Below are positions 1-7,691 of a stretch of DNA of 41,705 nt, in pieces. The stretch comes from Streptomyces humi (lineage in GTDB: Bacteria; Actinomycetota; Actinomycetes; Streptomycetales; Streptomycetaceae), in NCBI RefSeq assembly GCF_001005085.2, contig NZ_LBMU02000084.1:1-41705 (forward strand), in the 5' to 3' direction. The first letter of the stretch is position 1; the number at the start of each line of letters is the position of its first letter. Position numbers and translations under genes: made by a program. The notes below the pieces were generated by a model. It was not told where the DNA came from, made no database searches, and worked only from the letters and a program-made list of their open reading frames with translations.

Positions 1-1
1 C

Positions 2-259
2 GCCCCGCCCCAGGTCGTACCCCAGGTCATGCCTCAGGTCATGCCGCAGGTCGCGCCGCAGCTGGCCGTTCCCCAGGGCTACGCCCCGGAGGGCCCGACG
101 CGCGTCACCCCGCAGGTGAACCCCCAGGTGAACCCGCAGGTGAACCCGCTCGTCAACCCGGTCCTCGGGGCGCCGGCCGTGCCCGGCCTCGCACCGGTCG
201 GCCTCGGCCAGGTCGCGGCGCCTCCCGTCGGGCAGCTGGGTCTCCCGCGCCTCGGCTGA
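2..259 (+). CDS. C-terminal part of a Pro-Gln-Val repeat protein (5' truncated)
   Basis: The reading frame is open from base 2 and ends at TGA 257-259, so only the last 85 codons are present and the start lies outside the window. The visible part is built of short repeats of Pro-Gln-Val followed by Met, Ala or Asn (PQVMPQV, then PQVNPQVNPQVNP), and then a Pro/Gly/Leu/Val-rich tail. There is no Cys, no membrane segment and no enzyme motif. Low-complexity Pro-rich tails like this are common in surface or secreted proteins, and the next two genes encode secreted proteins, so an extracytoplasmic role is plausible. I do not recognise the family. The frame is certain; the function is not. Confidence 0.6.
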   Translation, partial: APPQVVPQVMPQVMPQVAPQLAVPQGYAPEGPTRVTPQVNPQVNPQVNPLVNPVLGAPAVPGLAPVGLGQVAAPPVGQLGLPRLG

Positions 260-330
260 GCCCCCGTCACCGTCCGCACCACCATTCGATCCGTCGCGGA
301 TCCCGGTCCGCTCGACCCACGGAGTACCCC

Positions 331-609
331 ATGCGCACGTTCCACAAGGCAGCCCTGGTGGGCGCCGCCGTCCTCGGCAGCGTCTGCTCGTTCGGCGGCG
401 GCACCGCCTTCGCACACGGTGAGCCGGGCCACGACATCGACGTCACCCAGGGCACCGAGTGCCGCTCGCACGACATGAACATCGAGGTGCTCGGCGGTGT
501 CGGCGTCCTCACCGGGCTGGCCGGCAACCTGCTGAACGGCGAGGGCAACCCGGGCGCCCAGCAGAGCCACCTCGGCTCCGACATGGGCTGCAACAACCAG
601 GCGTTCTGA
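331..609 (+). CDS. Small secreted protein next to chaplin gene
   Basis: The protein has 92 residues. The start ATG follows a GGAG ribosome-binding site by six bases. Residues 1-29 form a classical Sec signal peptide (Arg/Lys n-region, hydrophobic core, Ala-Phe-Ala before His29). The mature part of about 63 residues has exactly two cysteines (C44, C87), which could form one disulfide, a Gly/Leu/Val-rich centre (residues 53-70) and an Asn/Gly-rich end. Size, secretion and the cysteine pair recall chaplins, but the chaplin signature is absent. It lies 120 bases upstream of a true long chaplin on the same strand, which suggests an aerial-hypha or spore-surface role (inference). No family name can be given. 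Confidence 0.8.
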   Translation: MRTFHKAALVGAAVLGSVCSFGGGTAFAHGEPGHDIDVTQGTECRSHDMNIEVLGGVGVLTGLAGNLLNGEGNPGAQQSHLGSDMGCNNQAF

Positions 610-729
610 CCTGCCGCTCGAACCACGCGGCCCAGCAGAACCCCGCAGAAAAACCTCTCAGCAGATCTCCTCAGCGTTACACCGAGTCCGGGTGAGTGCC
701 CGCGACGCGTCTGGAAGGGCAGGGACCCC

Positions 730-1416
730 ATGAAACGGGCTACCCGAAACAGTGTGATCGCCATGGCCGTCGCCTCCGGCGCGATGGCAGTCGCGGGGAC
801 GGCACACGCCGACTCCGCCGCGGACGGTACGGCGAGCGGCTCGCCCGGTCTGGGGTCCGGCAACACCATCCAGGTGCCGGTGGACATCCCGGTGAACGTC
901 TGCGGCAACACCGTGGACGTCATCGGGCTGCTCAACCCCGCGATGGGCAACAAGTGCACCAACAGCAGTCACAAGGCGCCGGGCAAGGCGACCTCGGCGG
1001 GCTCCCGCAACTCGGGGCAGGCCACGGCCGACAGCAGCACCCACGACTCGCCGGGCATCCTCTCCGGCAACGGTGTCGAGGTCCCGGTCCACGCGCCCGT
1101 GAATTTCAGCGGCAACAGCGTCAACGTGGTGGGTGTCGGCAACCCGGTCTTCGGCAACGAGTCCACCAACGGCCCGTCCGACGAGCCCGCCCCCAGCACC
1201 CCGTCGACGCCCCGCGTCCACCCCCAGCCGCACCACCCGGCCAAGGCCCACCCGAAGCCGACCACCGTCGTGCGGCAGCGGACCACCGACACGCTCGCCC
1301 ACACCGGAGCGGCCAGCCCCTGGGCGCCGGCGATGGTGAGCCTGGCCTCGCTGGCGGCCGGCGCGGTGCTGTACCGCCGGTTCCGGCCCGGGGCGAGCAA
1401 CGCGCCCTACGCCTGA
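730..1416 (+). CDS. Long chaplin, two chaplin domains and sortase signal
   Basis: The protein has 228 residues. Chaplins are secreted amphipathic proteins that assemble into amyloid-like fibrils on aerial hyphae and spores. Residues 1-27 are a signal peptide. Chaplin domain 1 (about 43-78) has the usual GN..VPV..PVN.CGN..D..GLLNP core with C58 and C76. Domain 2 (about 112-147) repeats the pattern, but both cysteines are serines (S127, S145). A Pro/His/Thr-rich linker follows, then the sortase sorting signal LAHTG (189-193), a hydrophobic segment (about 197-215) and a basic tail. This is the layout of the ChpA/B/C type that sortases attach to the wall. Which of those it corresponds to cannot be decided here. 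A hairpin terminator follows directly. Confidence 0.95.
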   Translation: MKRATRNSVIAMAVASGAMAVAGTAHADSAADGTASGSPGLGSGNTIQVPVDIPVNVCGNTVDVIGLLNPAMGNKCTNSSHKAPGKATSAGSRNSGQATADSSTHDSPGILSGNGVEVPVHAPVNFSGNSVNVVGVGNPVFGNESTNGPSDEPAPSTPSTPRVHPQPHHPAKAHPKPTTVVRQRTTDTLAHTGAASPWAPAMVSLASLAAGAVLYRRFRPGASNAPYA

Positions 1417-1424
1417 TCACGCTG

Positions 1425-1464
1425 ACGGCCCCGGGTCCGCCGAGCACGGCGGACCCGGGGCCGT
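1425..1464. terminator. Bidirectional hairpin terminator
   Basis: A perfect 17-bp inverted repeat (arms 1425-1441 and 1448-1464, six-base loop) lies between the converging ends of the chaplin gene and the AhpD-like gene. There is no long T-run, as usual in Streptomyces. Its position suits termination from both sides. Confidence 0.8.
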
Positions 1465-1493
1465 CGCCGTCCCCGCGTGGACGTCCGCCGCGC

Positions 1494-1991
1494 TCAGCCG
1501 TGCTGCCCCGGCGTGTAGTGCCCCGGGACCATACGGGTGGTCACGGCGAACCGGTTCCAGGAGTTGATCACGATGATCGACGCGATCAGCTGGGTCAGCT
1601 GCACCTCGTCGAAGTGCTTGGCGGCCCGCTCGTAGACCTCGTCCGGCACGAACCCTTCGGTCAGCACGGTGACGGCCTCGGTCAGCTCGATCGCGGCGAT
1701 CTCCTGCTCGGTGTAGAAGTGCTTCGACTCCTCCCACGCGCTGAGCTGGACGATGCGCTGGATGCTCTCGCCGGCCGCGAGCGCGTCCTTGGTGTGCATG
1801 TCGAGGCAGTACGCGCAGTGGTTGAGCTGCGAGGCGCGGATCTTCACCAGCTCGAACAGCTTGGCGTCCAGCCCCTTACGGGCCGCTCCGTCCAGCCGGA
1901 CCATCGCCTTGTAGACCTCGGGGACGTGCTGCGCCCAGGCGAGGCGCGGGGTGTGCTCGGGCGCGTACTGAACCGTCTCTTCTGTGCTCAT
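1494..1991 (-). CDS. AhpD-like carboxymuconolactone decarboxylase-family protein
   Basis: The protein has 165 residues and belongs to the small helical alkylhydroperoxidase D / carboxymuconolactone decarboxylase family. The redox motif C59-A-Y-C62 followed by H66 lies in the expected ASQLNHC..CLDMHTKDA context, which supports a thiol-dependent peroxidase role. It is divergent from the MocR-type regulator gene, with only 46 bases between the start codons. A closely similar paralogue follows that regulator at 3533. No ribosome-binding site precedes ATG 1991, but a TAGGCT -10-like element sits six bases upstream on this strand, which suggests a leaderless transcript. The physiological substrate is unknown. 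Confidence 0.9.
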   Translation of the reverse strand: MSTEETVQYAPEHTPRLAWAQHVPEVYKAMVRLDGAARKGLDAKLFELVKIRASQLNHCAYCLDMHTKDALAAGESIQRIVQLSAWEESKHFYTEQEIAAIELTEAVTVLTEGFVPDEVYERAAKHFDEVQLTQLIASIIVINSWNRFAVTTRMVPGHYTPGQHG

Positions 1992-2037
1992 GCCTCGAGC
2001 CTAGGAGCCAGGCAGCCCAGAGGTATGGTCCATTTCC
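1992..2037. promoter_or_regulatory. Compact divergent promoter region, probably leaderless both ways
   Basis: These 46 bases separate the start codons of the AhpD-like gene (leftward) and the MocR-type gene (rightward). Neither start has a Shine-Dalgarno sequence. A TATGGT hexamer (2024-2029) ends eight bases before the rightward ATG, and a TAGGCT hexamer lies six bases before the leftward ATG on the other strand. Both fit -10 boxes of leaderless transcripts. An ATGG/CCAT symmetry (2025-2033) overlaps the rightward -10 and could be part of an operator. Clear -35 boxes are not visible. Confidence 0.45.
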
Positions 2038-3480
2038 ATGCGGAAAACATGGGCCAATGAGCCGGCTCGGACGGCTCTGGGCATCGACCTGCACCTGGAA
2101 CCGGCCGGGCCGGGCCTGCGCCGCGGCCTGACCGACGCCCTGCGCGAGGCCGTCCGCAGCGGCCGGCTGCTCCCCGGCACCCGGCTGCCCTCGTCCCGCT
2201 CCCTCGCCGCCGACCTGGCCATCGCCCGCAACACCGTCGCCGACGCCTACGCCGACCTGGTGGCCGAGGGCTGGCTCACCGCCCGGCAGGGCTCCGGCAC
2301 CCGGGTCGCGACCGGCGTACCGGCCCTGCCCGCGGACCCCCGCGCCACGGCCACGGCCGCCGCGACCGCCCAGCGCCCCGCCTACGACCTGCGGGCCGGC
2401 TTCCCCGACGTCTCCGCCTTCCCGCGCACCGAGTGGCTCAAGGCCGCCCGCCGCGCCCTCACCGCCGCCCCCAACGACGCGTTCGGCTACGGCGATCCGC
2501 GCGGCCGCGTCGAACTGCGCACCGCGCTCGCCGCCTACCTCGCCCGCGCCCGGGGCGTGCGCGCCGACCCCGAACACATCGTGATCTGCGCCGGGTTCGC
2601 CCACGGCCTGACCCTGCTCGGCAAGGCCCTGCGGGCCGGCGGGGCCGACACGGTCGCCGTGGAGGCGTACGGCCTCGACGAACACTGGCAACTGCTGACC
2701 GCGGCCGGGCTGCGCCAGCTCGCCCTGCCCATGGACGAACTGGGCACGGACACCGGCGCGTTGGGGCCGGGACCGGGCGCGGTGCTGCTGACCCCCTCGC
2801 ACCAGTTCCCGCTCGGGCTGCCGCTGCACCACGACCGGCGGGCGGCCGTCGTGGACTGGGCGCGGCGCACCGGCGGCCTGGTCTGGGAGGACGACTACGA
2901 CGGCGAGTTCCGCTACGACCGCCGGCCCGTCGGCGCCCTCCAGGGCCTGCCCCCCGACGAGGTGGTCTACCTGGGCACCGCCAGCAAATCGCTGGCCCCC
3001 GGGCTGCGGCTGGCCTGGATGGTGCTGCCGCCGGCCGTGGCCCGCGAGGTGACCGCGGCCAAGGGCGGCGTGGACACCTGTGGCGCGCCGGACCAGCTGA
3101 CCCTGGCCGAGTTCATCGACTCCGGCGGCTACGACCGTCACGTCCGCGCCGCCCGCACCCGTTACCGGCGGCGCCGTGACGCCCTGGTCGCCGCCCTCGC
3201 CGAACGGGCCCCGGCGATCCGGGTCACCGGCATCGCGGCGGGCCTGCACGTGGTGCTGCGACTCCCGCCCGGCAGCGTGGGCCGGGTGATCCGGGCCGCC
3301 GCCGCCCGCGGCCTCGCCGTCGAGGGCCTCACCCCGCGCCACCGGCACCCCGCGGCCGCCGTCGAGGCACCGGACGCCCTCGTCCTCGGCTACGGCACGC
3401 CGGCCGACCACGCCTGGTCCGGAGCGCTGGACGTGCTGTGCGCGGTGCTGTCCGACCCGGCTGTGATCAGCGTCGCCTGA
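2038..3480 (+). CDS. MocR/PdxR-type GntR regulator with aminotransferase fold
   Basis: The protein has 480 residues. Residues about 15-90 form a GntR-type winged helix (LPSSRSLAADL..ARNTV..AY..L..EGWL). Residues about 120-475 are a fold-type I aminotransferase-like domain. K317 in the TASKSLAPGLRLAW context is the PLP-binding lysine, and the upstream EDDYDGEFRYDRRP block is typical of MocR proteins. These regulators usually sense PLP or an amine and control adjacent or divergent genes. Here both neighbours are AhpD-like paralogues, so they are the obvious candidate targets (inference). The start is chosen because domain homology begins directly after it; there is no ribosome-binding site, which suggests a leaderless mRNA. 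Confidence 0.93.
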   Translation: MRKTWANEPARTALGIDLHLEPAGPGLRRGLTDALREAVRSGRLLPGTRLPSSRSLAADLAIARNTVADAYADLVAEGWLTARQGSGTRVATGVPALPADPRATATAAATAQRPAYDLRAGFPDVSAFPRTEWLKAARRALTAAPNDAFGYGDPRGRVELRTALAAYLARARGVRADPEHIVICAGFAHGLTLLGKALRAGGADTVAVEAYGLDEHWQLLTAAGLRQLALPMDELGTDTGALGPGPGAVLLTPSHQFPLGLPLHHDRRAAVVDWARRTGGLVWEDDYDGEFRYDRRPVGALQGLPPDEVVYLGTASKSLAPGLRLAWMVLPPAVAREVTAAKGGVDTCGAPDQLTLAEFIDSGGYDRHVRAARTRYRRRRDALVAALAERAPAIRVTGIAAGLHVVLRLPPGSVGRVIRAAAARGLAVEGLTPRHRHPAAAVEAPDALVLGYGTPADHAWSGALDVLCAVLSDPAVISVA

Positions 3481-3519
3481 ATTCCCGGACAACCGGCCGC
3501 GCAATTGAATTCTGGAAGC

Positions 3520-3525
3520 TAGAGT
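3520..3525 (+). promoter_or_regulatory. Candidate -10 box of the second AhpD-like gene
   Basis: TAGAGT ends seven bases before ATG 3533, and there is no Shine-Dalgarno sequence between them. This spacing places the transcript start at or next to the start codon, so a leaderless mRNA is likely. No convincing -35 hexamer is visible. The region upstream (3501-3512) is unusually AT-rich for this window. Confidence 0.45.
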
Positions 3526-3532
3526 CTCACCC

Positions 3533-4018
3533 ATGAGCAATGGTGATCAGATTTCCCGTGTGGCCCTCAAGAAAATCACCCCGGACGTCTCCGCGGCGAT
3601 GGGTTCCCTGCATGCCGCAGCCGTCGCCGCCGCCCAGGACGCCAAGGTCGAACCGGAACTCCTGGAACTGGTCAGAATTCGCGCCTCCCAGCTGAACGGC
3701 TGCGCGTTCTGCCTCGACATGCACACCAAGGACGCCCGTGCCCAGGGTGAGACCGAGCAGCGGATCTACGCGCTGAACGCCTGGCGGGAGACCCCGTTCT
3801 TCACCGAACGGGAGCGCGCCGCGCTGGAGTTGACCGAGGCGGTGACCCTGGTCGCCGACGGCCGTGTCCCGGACGCGGTCTACGCGCAGGCCGCAGCGGT
3901 GTTCGACGAGAACCAGGTCGCGGCCCTCATCTGGGCGGCCACCGTCATCAACGCCTACAACCGGATCGCCATCGCCACCCGCATGGTGCCGGGCGCCTAT
4001 CAGCCCCGGCAGAAGTAA
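3533..4018 (+). CDS. AhpD-like carboxymuconolactone decarboxylase-family protein (paralogue)
   Basis: The protein has 161 residues and is of the same family and length as the product of 1494-1991. It shares the ASQLN.C..CLDMHTKDA core, here C57-A-F-C60 with H64, and the C-terminal N.(Y/W)NR.A..TRMVPG..P block. The redox cysteines are intact, so a thiol peroxidase role is likely. It lies 52 bases after the MocR-type gene on the same strand and appears to have its own leaderless promoter. The arrangement peroxidase-regulator-peroxidase suggests gene duplication around the regulator. Substrate and electron donor cannot be read from the sequence. Confidence 0.9.
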   Translation: MSNGDQISRVALKKITPDVSAAMGSLHAAAVAAAQDAKVEPELLELVRIRASQLNGCAFCLDMHTKDARAQGETEQRIYALNAWRETPFFTERERAALELTEAVTLVADGRVPDAVYAQAAAVFDENQVAALIWAATVINAYNRIAIATRMVPGAYQPRQK

Positions 4019-4128
4019 TGCCGAAATAATTCAGGCAGCGGAAATGGCGCCGAGTCGGACGGAGCGGTATTCGACCCGGCGCTTTTCCCGTGTGCCGCCG
4101 GTGTGCCGTCCGCGGCGGCTCTGAGAAT

Positions 4129-4932
4129 TCAGTGGGCCGGCAATGGCCGCAGGGCCGAGTCCAGCCACGTCCGCCATTCCCCGGCGCGCGCCGCCGGGCC
4201 CGCCCGCAGGGGTTCGCCGATCCACCCCGCGACCGGCCTGATCCCGTGCAGCGCGTTGACCAGCCACACCTCCCGGCCGTCCAGTTCGGCCAGGGTCCGG
4301 TCCCGGTGGGCGACCGGGACCCCGGTGCGCAGCGCCCGTTCCTGGAGGAGCGCGACGGTCACCCCGGGCAGCACGGGCAGCTGCGGAGACGGCAGGCACA
4401 GGGTGCCGTCCTCCCACCACAGCACGCTCGCGGTGGCCGCCTCCAGCACCACTCCCGTGGGCGTGACCAGCACCGCCTCCTGCGCGCCCGCCCCGGTGGC
4501 CCGGCCGCGCACCCGGGCCAGGGTGTCCAGGTCCGGCCCCTTGCGGCGCGGGACGGTCCGCGGATCCGCCTGGCCGGCCGCCCACACCCGGACCTCGGAC
4601 CCGAGCGGCGGCGCGTGCCGCAGCCGCAGCCGCAACTCCAGCGAACCCGGCACGAGTTCGACCCGGGGGAACCACTCGCCGGTACGCGGCAGGGCGGCCG
4701 CCACCGCCTGCCAGAACTCCCGCAGCCGGGACACCGGCGGCCCGCCGCACTCGCCGCAGGACCGCAGGAAACGCTCCCGGTGCCGGTCGAGGGCACGCAC
4801 CCGGCCGTCCCGGACCAGCCAGGAGTCGGCGACGAGCAGCCGCCCGCCCGGCGCCGCGTCACCGGCGGACCGCAGACCGCCGGCCGCCGACCACGTCAGC
4901 AGCCCTTCCCCGGACATCACCCGACCGCCCAC
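4129..4932 (-). CDS. pabC: Aminodeoxychorismate lyase, class IV PLP enzyme (PabC-like)
   Basis: The protein has 267 residues and is a fold-type IV PLP enzyme. K131 in RRKGPDL fits the PLP lysine, and the later EAVLVTPTGVVLEA block is the usual cofactor-binding stretch. Such enzymes convert 4-amino-4-deoxychorismate to 4-aminobenzoate and pyruvate; branched-chain or D-amino-acid transaminases are related. The lyase call rests on the aminodeoxychorismate synthase in the same operon. The GTG at 4932 is chosen because a GAGGAGG site precedes it at proper spacing; the internal ATG at 4917 is too far from that site. It is the last gene of the six-gene leftward operon, and its ribosome-binding site overlaps the stop of the monooxygenase gene. 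Confidence 0.85.
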   Translation of the reverse strand: MGGRVMSGEGLLTWSAAGGLRSAGDAAPGGRLLVADSWLVRDGRVRALDRHRERFLRSCGECGGPPVSRLREFWQAVAAALPRTGEWFPRVELVPGSLELRLRLRHAPPLGSEVRVWAAGQADPRTVPRRKGPDLDTLARVRGRATGAGAQEAVLVTPTGVVLEAATASVLWWEDGTLCLPSPQLPVLPGVTVALLQERALRTGVPVAHRDRTLAELDGREVWLVNALHGIRPVAGWIGEPLRAGPAARAGEWRTWLDSALRPLPAH

Positions 4933-4942
4933 ACGCTCCTCC

Positions 4943-6121
4943 TCAGTACTTTCCGCCGGCCGGCACCGGTACCCCGGTCCGCGGCCCGTACGGGGCGTGC
5001 TCCAGCCAGGATCCGCAGGACGGCAGGACGGGCGCCAGGGCCGCCGCCGCGCGCTGCCGGAGCCGTACGATCCGCCGCCGGGGCCGCAGATGGTCCAGGG
5101 CGATCCCGGCCGCCTCGCTGTTGAACAGGGCCGCGGCCCGCCGCGCCGCCGCGAAGCCGGCCACCGCGCCGGTCGCCACCGCCTCCGCTGCCGCCGCCGC
5201 GTCGGCTATCCCGCTGTTCATGCCGCGCGCCCCGAACGGCGGGAACAGGTGCGCGGCCTCCCCGGCCAGCAGCACCCGCTCGTGCGGATCGGTGAAGGAG
5301 GCCGCGACCTTGCGCAGGAAGCGGTACGTCGACACCCACAGGATCCGGTCCGCGTGGTCTTCGTATCCTTCGCCGACCACCACGGGCAGCCAGCGGCGGA
5401 CGGCCTCCTCGGTACCGAAGTCCTCCGCCCGGTCCCCGGCGTGGCACTGGAGGTCCACCTGGAAGCCCCCGGTGAACGGCACGCGCATCACGCTGCGGCC
5501 GCCGGCGCCCGGATGCTCGTAGTGGAAGACCCGCTCCAGCGGCAGTTCCGCGCCCGGCCTGTCGGCCACGTCGACGACCACGTGGAAGCCCTCGCCGTGC
5601 GTGCCCTCCATGGGGATGCCGAGCCCGGCCCGGACGGCGGACCGGGCGCCGTCCGCCGCGATGACGTGACCGCACGTCACCTCCCGCCCGTCCGCGCAGC
5701 TCAGCGAGACACCCGAGGCGGTGGAACGGACGCCGATCACCCGCGCGTTCCACCCGAAATCCACGCCCGCCCGCTCGCACGCGGCCCGCAGGAACCGCTC
5801 GGTGTCCACCTGGCGCAGGCTGGTGAAGGGCGGTCGGCCGGAAGAGGGCGGGAAGGTGCGGGAGTACACCTCCCGCCCCCGGTACAGGGTCCGCCGGGTG
5901 TGCCAGGTCCGGCCGTAGGAGGTGATCTCCCCGGCCAGCCCCGGCCGCATCGCGTCCAGCAGTGCCAGGGTCTCGCGGTGCACGAACAGGGCCCGGCTGC
6001 CCGGCCGTTCACGGTCCTCGGGGTCCGCCTCGAGCAGCAGCACCGGCAGGTCGCGCGCACGCAGCGCGAGCGCCGCCGACAGGCCCACGGGCCCGGCACC
6101 GACCACCACGACGGGCGTCAC
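4943..6121 (-). CDS. FAD-dependent aromatic monooxygenase (PheA/TfdB-like)
   Basis: The protein has 392 residues. The N-terminus has the FAD-binding GxGxxG motif (GAGPVG, residues 8-13). An ADGARS motif near residue 152 and the GEAAHLFPPFGARGMNSG block near residue 290 are typical of class A flavin hydroxylases that act on phenols, aminobenzoates or polyketides. It is shorter than PheA-type proteins because it lacks the C-terminal thioredoxin-like domain. The start GTG 6121 overlaps the TGA of the upstream ligase gene (GTGA), so translation is probably coupled. In this operon a 4-aminobenzoate derivative or its CoA thioester is the likely substrate (inference). Ring hydroxylation and oxidative decarboxylation are both possible. 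Confidence 0.88.
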   Translation of the reverse strand: MTPVVVVGAGPVGLSAALALRARDLPVLLLEADPEDRERPGSRALFVHRETLALLDAMRPGLAGEITSYGRTWHTRRTLYRGREVYSRTFPPSSGRPPFTSLRQVDTERFLRAACERAGVDFGWNARVIGVRSTASGVSLSCADGREVTCGHVIAADGARSAVRAGLGIPMEGTHGEGFHVVVDVADRPGAELPLERVFHYEHPGAGGRSVMRVPFTGGFQVDLQCHAGDRAEDFGTEEAVRRWLPVVVGEGYEDHADRILWVSTYRFLRKVAASFTDPHERVLLAGEAAHLFPPFGARGMNSGIADAAAAAEAVATGAVAGFAAARRAAALFNSEAAGIALDHLRPRRRIVRLRQRAAAALAPVLPSCGSWLEHAPYGPRTGVPVPAGGKY

Positions 6122-7689
6122 GCGCGCACACCCGCCGCCAGCATCCGGGTGATCTCCACCCGCTTCACCTTCCAGGTCGCCGTCATCGGCAGCTCCTCGA
6201 ACCGCCACTGCCTGGGCTCCGCCATCGCGGGCAGGTCGGCGGTGGCCGCCCGCCAGCGCTCCAGGTCCAGCGGCCGTTCCCCGCGCACGCACACCACCGG
6301 GACCGGCTCCCGGTCCGCGCCCGGCACGATGACCACCTCACGCAGCTCCTCCAGCCGGTCCATCAGGGTGTCCTCGACCTCCAGGTTGCTGTGCACGGAG
6401 TCGATCCGGTCGATCTCCCGGTCGATCAGGTACAGCGCGCCCAGCCGGTCGCGGTACCCCATGTCGCCCATCTGCCACCACTCGCCGTCGAGTTGGCGTT
6501 CGTACTGCTCGCGGGCGCCGAGGTAGGTGAGGATCCGGCCCCGGGTGCGGGCCTCGATCCGCCCGGGCGTGCCGGGAGCCGCGGGCCGTCCGTCGGGGCC
6601 GGTGACCCGGACCCGGGTGAAGCCCGGTATCCCGATCCCGACCCGCCGCCCGTCCGCCCGGGACGCGCTCCTGCGGGTGAACCACTGGAAGGCGACCGGC
6701 CCGGTCTCGCTCTGCCCGTACAGCTGGATCAGCCACGGCGACCGGCGCCCGGAGGCGTCGAGCAGCCGCCGTACCGTGCGCGGGTGGATGGCGTCGAACG
6801 TCGAGCCGTACGACCTGACCCGGGACAGCGGGGCGCCCGGCGCGTCCGCCAGCTCCTCCCACAGCACGAAGGTGTTGGGGTGGGTCTCGACGATGCCGGG
6901 GCGGTGCCGGGCCAGCATCGGGCCGACCTTCGCCGGGTCCGGGTCGGTGATCAGCAGCAGCGGGCTGCCGAAGTGCAGCAGGACGCCGAGCAGATGGTAG
7001 AAGCGCGAGTGCACGAACGACATGTGCAGCGCCGCCACCTCGCCGCGGGTGGGCCAGCCCAGCGCCTGCTGCGGCACCAGGCGGTTCCACATGGTCTGCG
7101 GGCAGTGCACGGCGAGTTTCGGGAGGCCGGTGGTGCCGGAGCTGTGCGTGATCAGGGCCGGTTCGCGCGGATGCAGCCGTACCGGCGCCGGGATCTCGGC
7201 GCCCGCGTGCTCCGGCAGGGACACCACACCGGGCACGCTGTCCACGGTGAGGGTCTGCCGGACCAGGCCCCCGACCTCCAGGCCGGCGAGCTTCGCCGCG
7301 TCCGTGACCAGCCACGGCCGCCGGAGCCCGGCGAGCAGCTTGCCCACCACCTCACCGGCCAGGGTGGGCGAGAGCAGCACGGGCACCGCGCCGATCCGGG
7401 ACACCGCGCAGGTCAGCAGGACGATGTCGACGTTGTCCGTCTTGTGGACGACCACCTGCTCGGCGGGCCGCACCCCGGCCGCCCACAGGCGCGCCGACAA
7501 CTCCTCGACGGCGTCGGCCAGTTCCCCGTAACTGAGGCGGACGCCGAGATCCGGGTGGGTGTCCAGGGGCCGGTCCAGGGTGACGAACACCCCACCGTGC
7601 CGGTCGGCCGCCCGCCGGAACAGCGGGCCCAGGTAGAAGCCGCGCTCACCGATCAGGGATTCCTGCATGGAGACGGTCCTTTCAGTCAT
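6118..7689 (-). CDS. AMP-forming acyl/aryl-CoA ligase-like enzyme (second ligase)
   Basis: The protein has 523 residues and belongs to the adenylate-forming ANL superfamily. Visible motifs are the P-loop THSSGTTGLPK, YGQSETG, and a C-terminal MTATWKVKR with the catalytic lysine. The usual GRxxD hinge is replaced by LIDREIDRID, so this is a divergent subgroup. It activates a carboxylate as acyl-AMP; the acceptor may be CoA or another nucleophile. ATG 7689 lies two bases after the stop of the first ligase gene. ATG 7668 is a real alternative because an AAAGGA site precedes it by eight bases, giving 516 residues. Two ligases in one operon suggest that two different acids are activated or that they act in sequence. 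Confidence 0.85.
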   Translation of the reverse strand: MTERTVSMQESLIGERGFYLGPLFRRAADRHGGVFVTLDRPLDTHPDLGVRLSYGELADAVEELSARLWAAGVRPAEQVVVHKTDNVDIVLLTCAVSRIGAVPVLLSPTLAGEVVGKLLAGLRRPWLVTDAAKLAGLEVGGLVRQTLTVDSVPGVVSLPEHAGAEIPAPVRLHPREPALITHSSGTTGLPKLAVHCPQTMWNRLVPQQALGWPTRGEVAALHMSFVHSRFYHLLGVLLHFGSPLLLITDPDPAKVGPMLARHRPGIVETHPNTFVLWEELADAPGAPLSRVRSYGSTFDAIHPRTVRRLLDASGRRSPWLIQLYGQSETGPVAFQWFTRRSASRADGRRVGIGIPGFTRVRVTGPDGRPAAPGTPGRIEARTRGRILTYLGAREQYERQLDGEWWQMGDMGYRDRLGALYLIDREIDRIDSVHSNLEVEDTLMDRLEELREVVIVPGADREPVPVVCVRGERPLDLERWRAATADLPAMAEPRQWRFEELPMTATWKVKRVEITRMLAAGVRA

Positions 7690-7691
7690 GG

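Noticed and set aside
331..609. Calling the 92-residue secreted protein a chaplin or rodlin
   Set aside because: The chaplin core is absent and I could not match the rodlin pattern; only size, secretion and location are similar.
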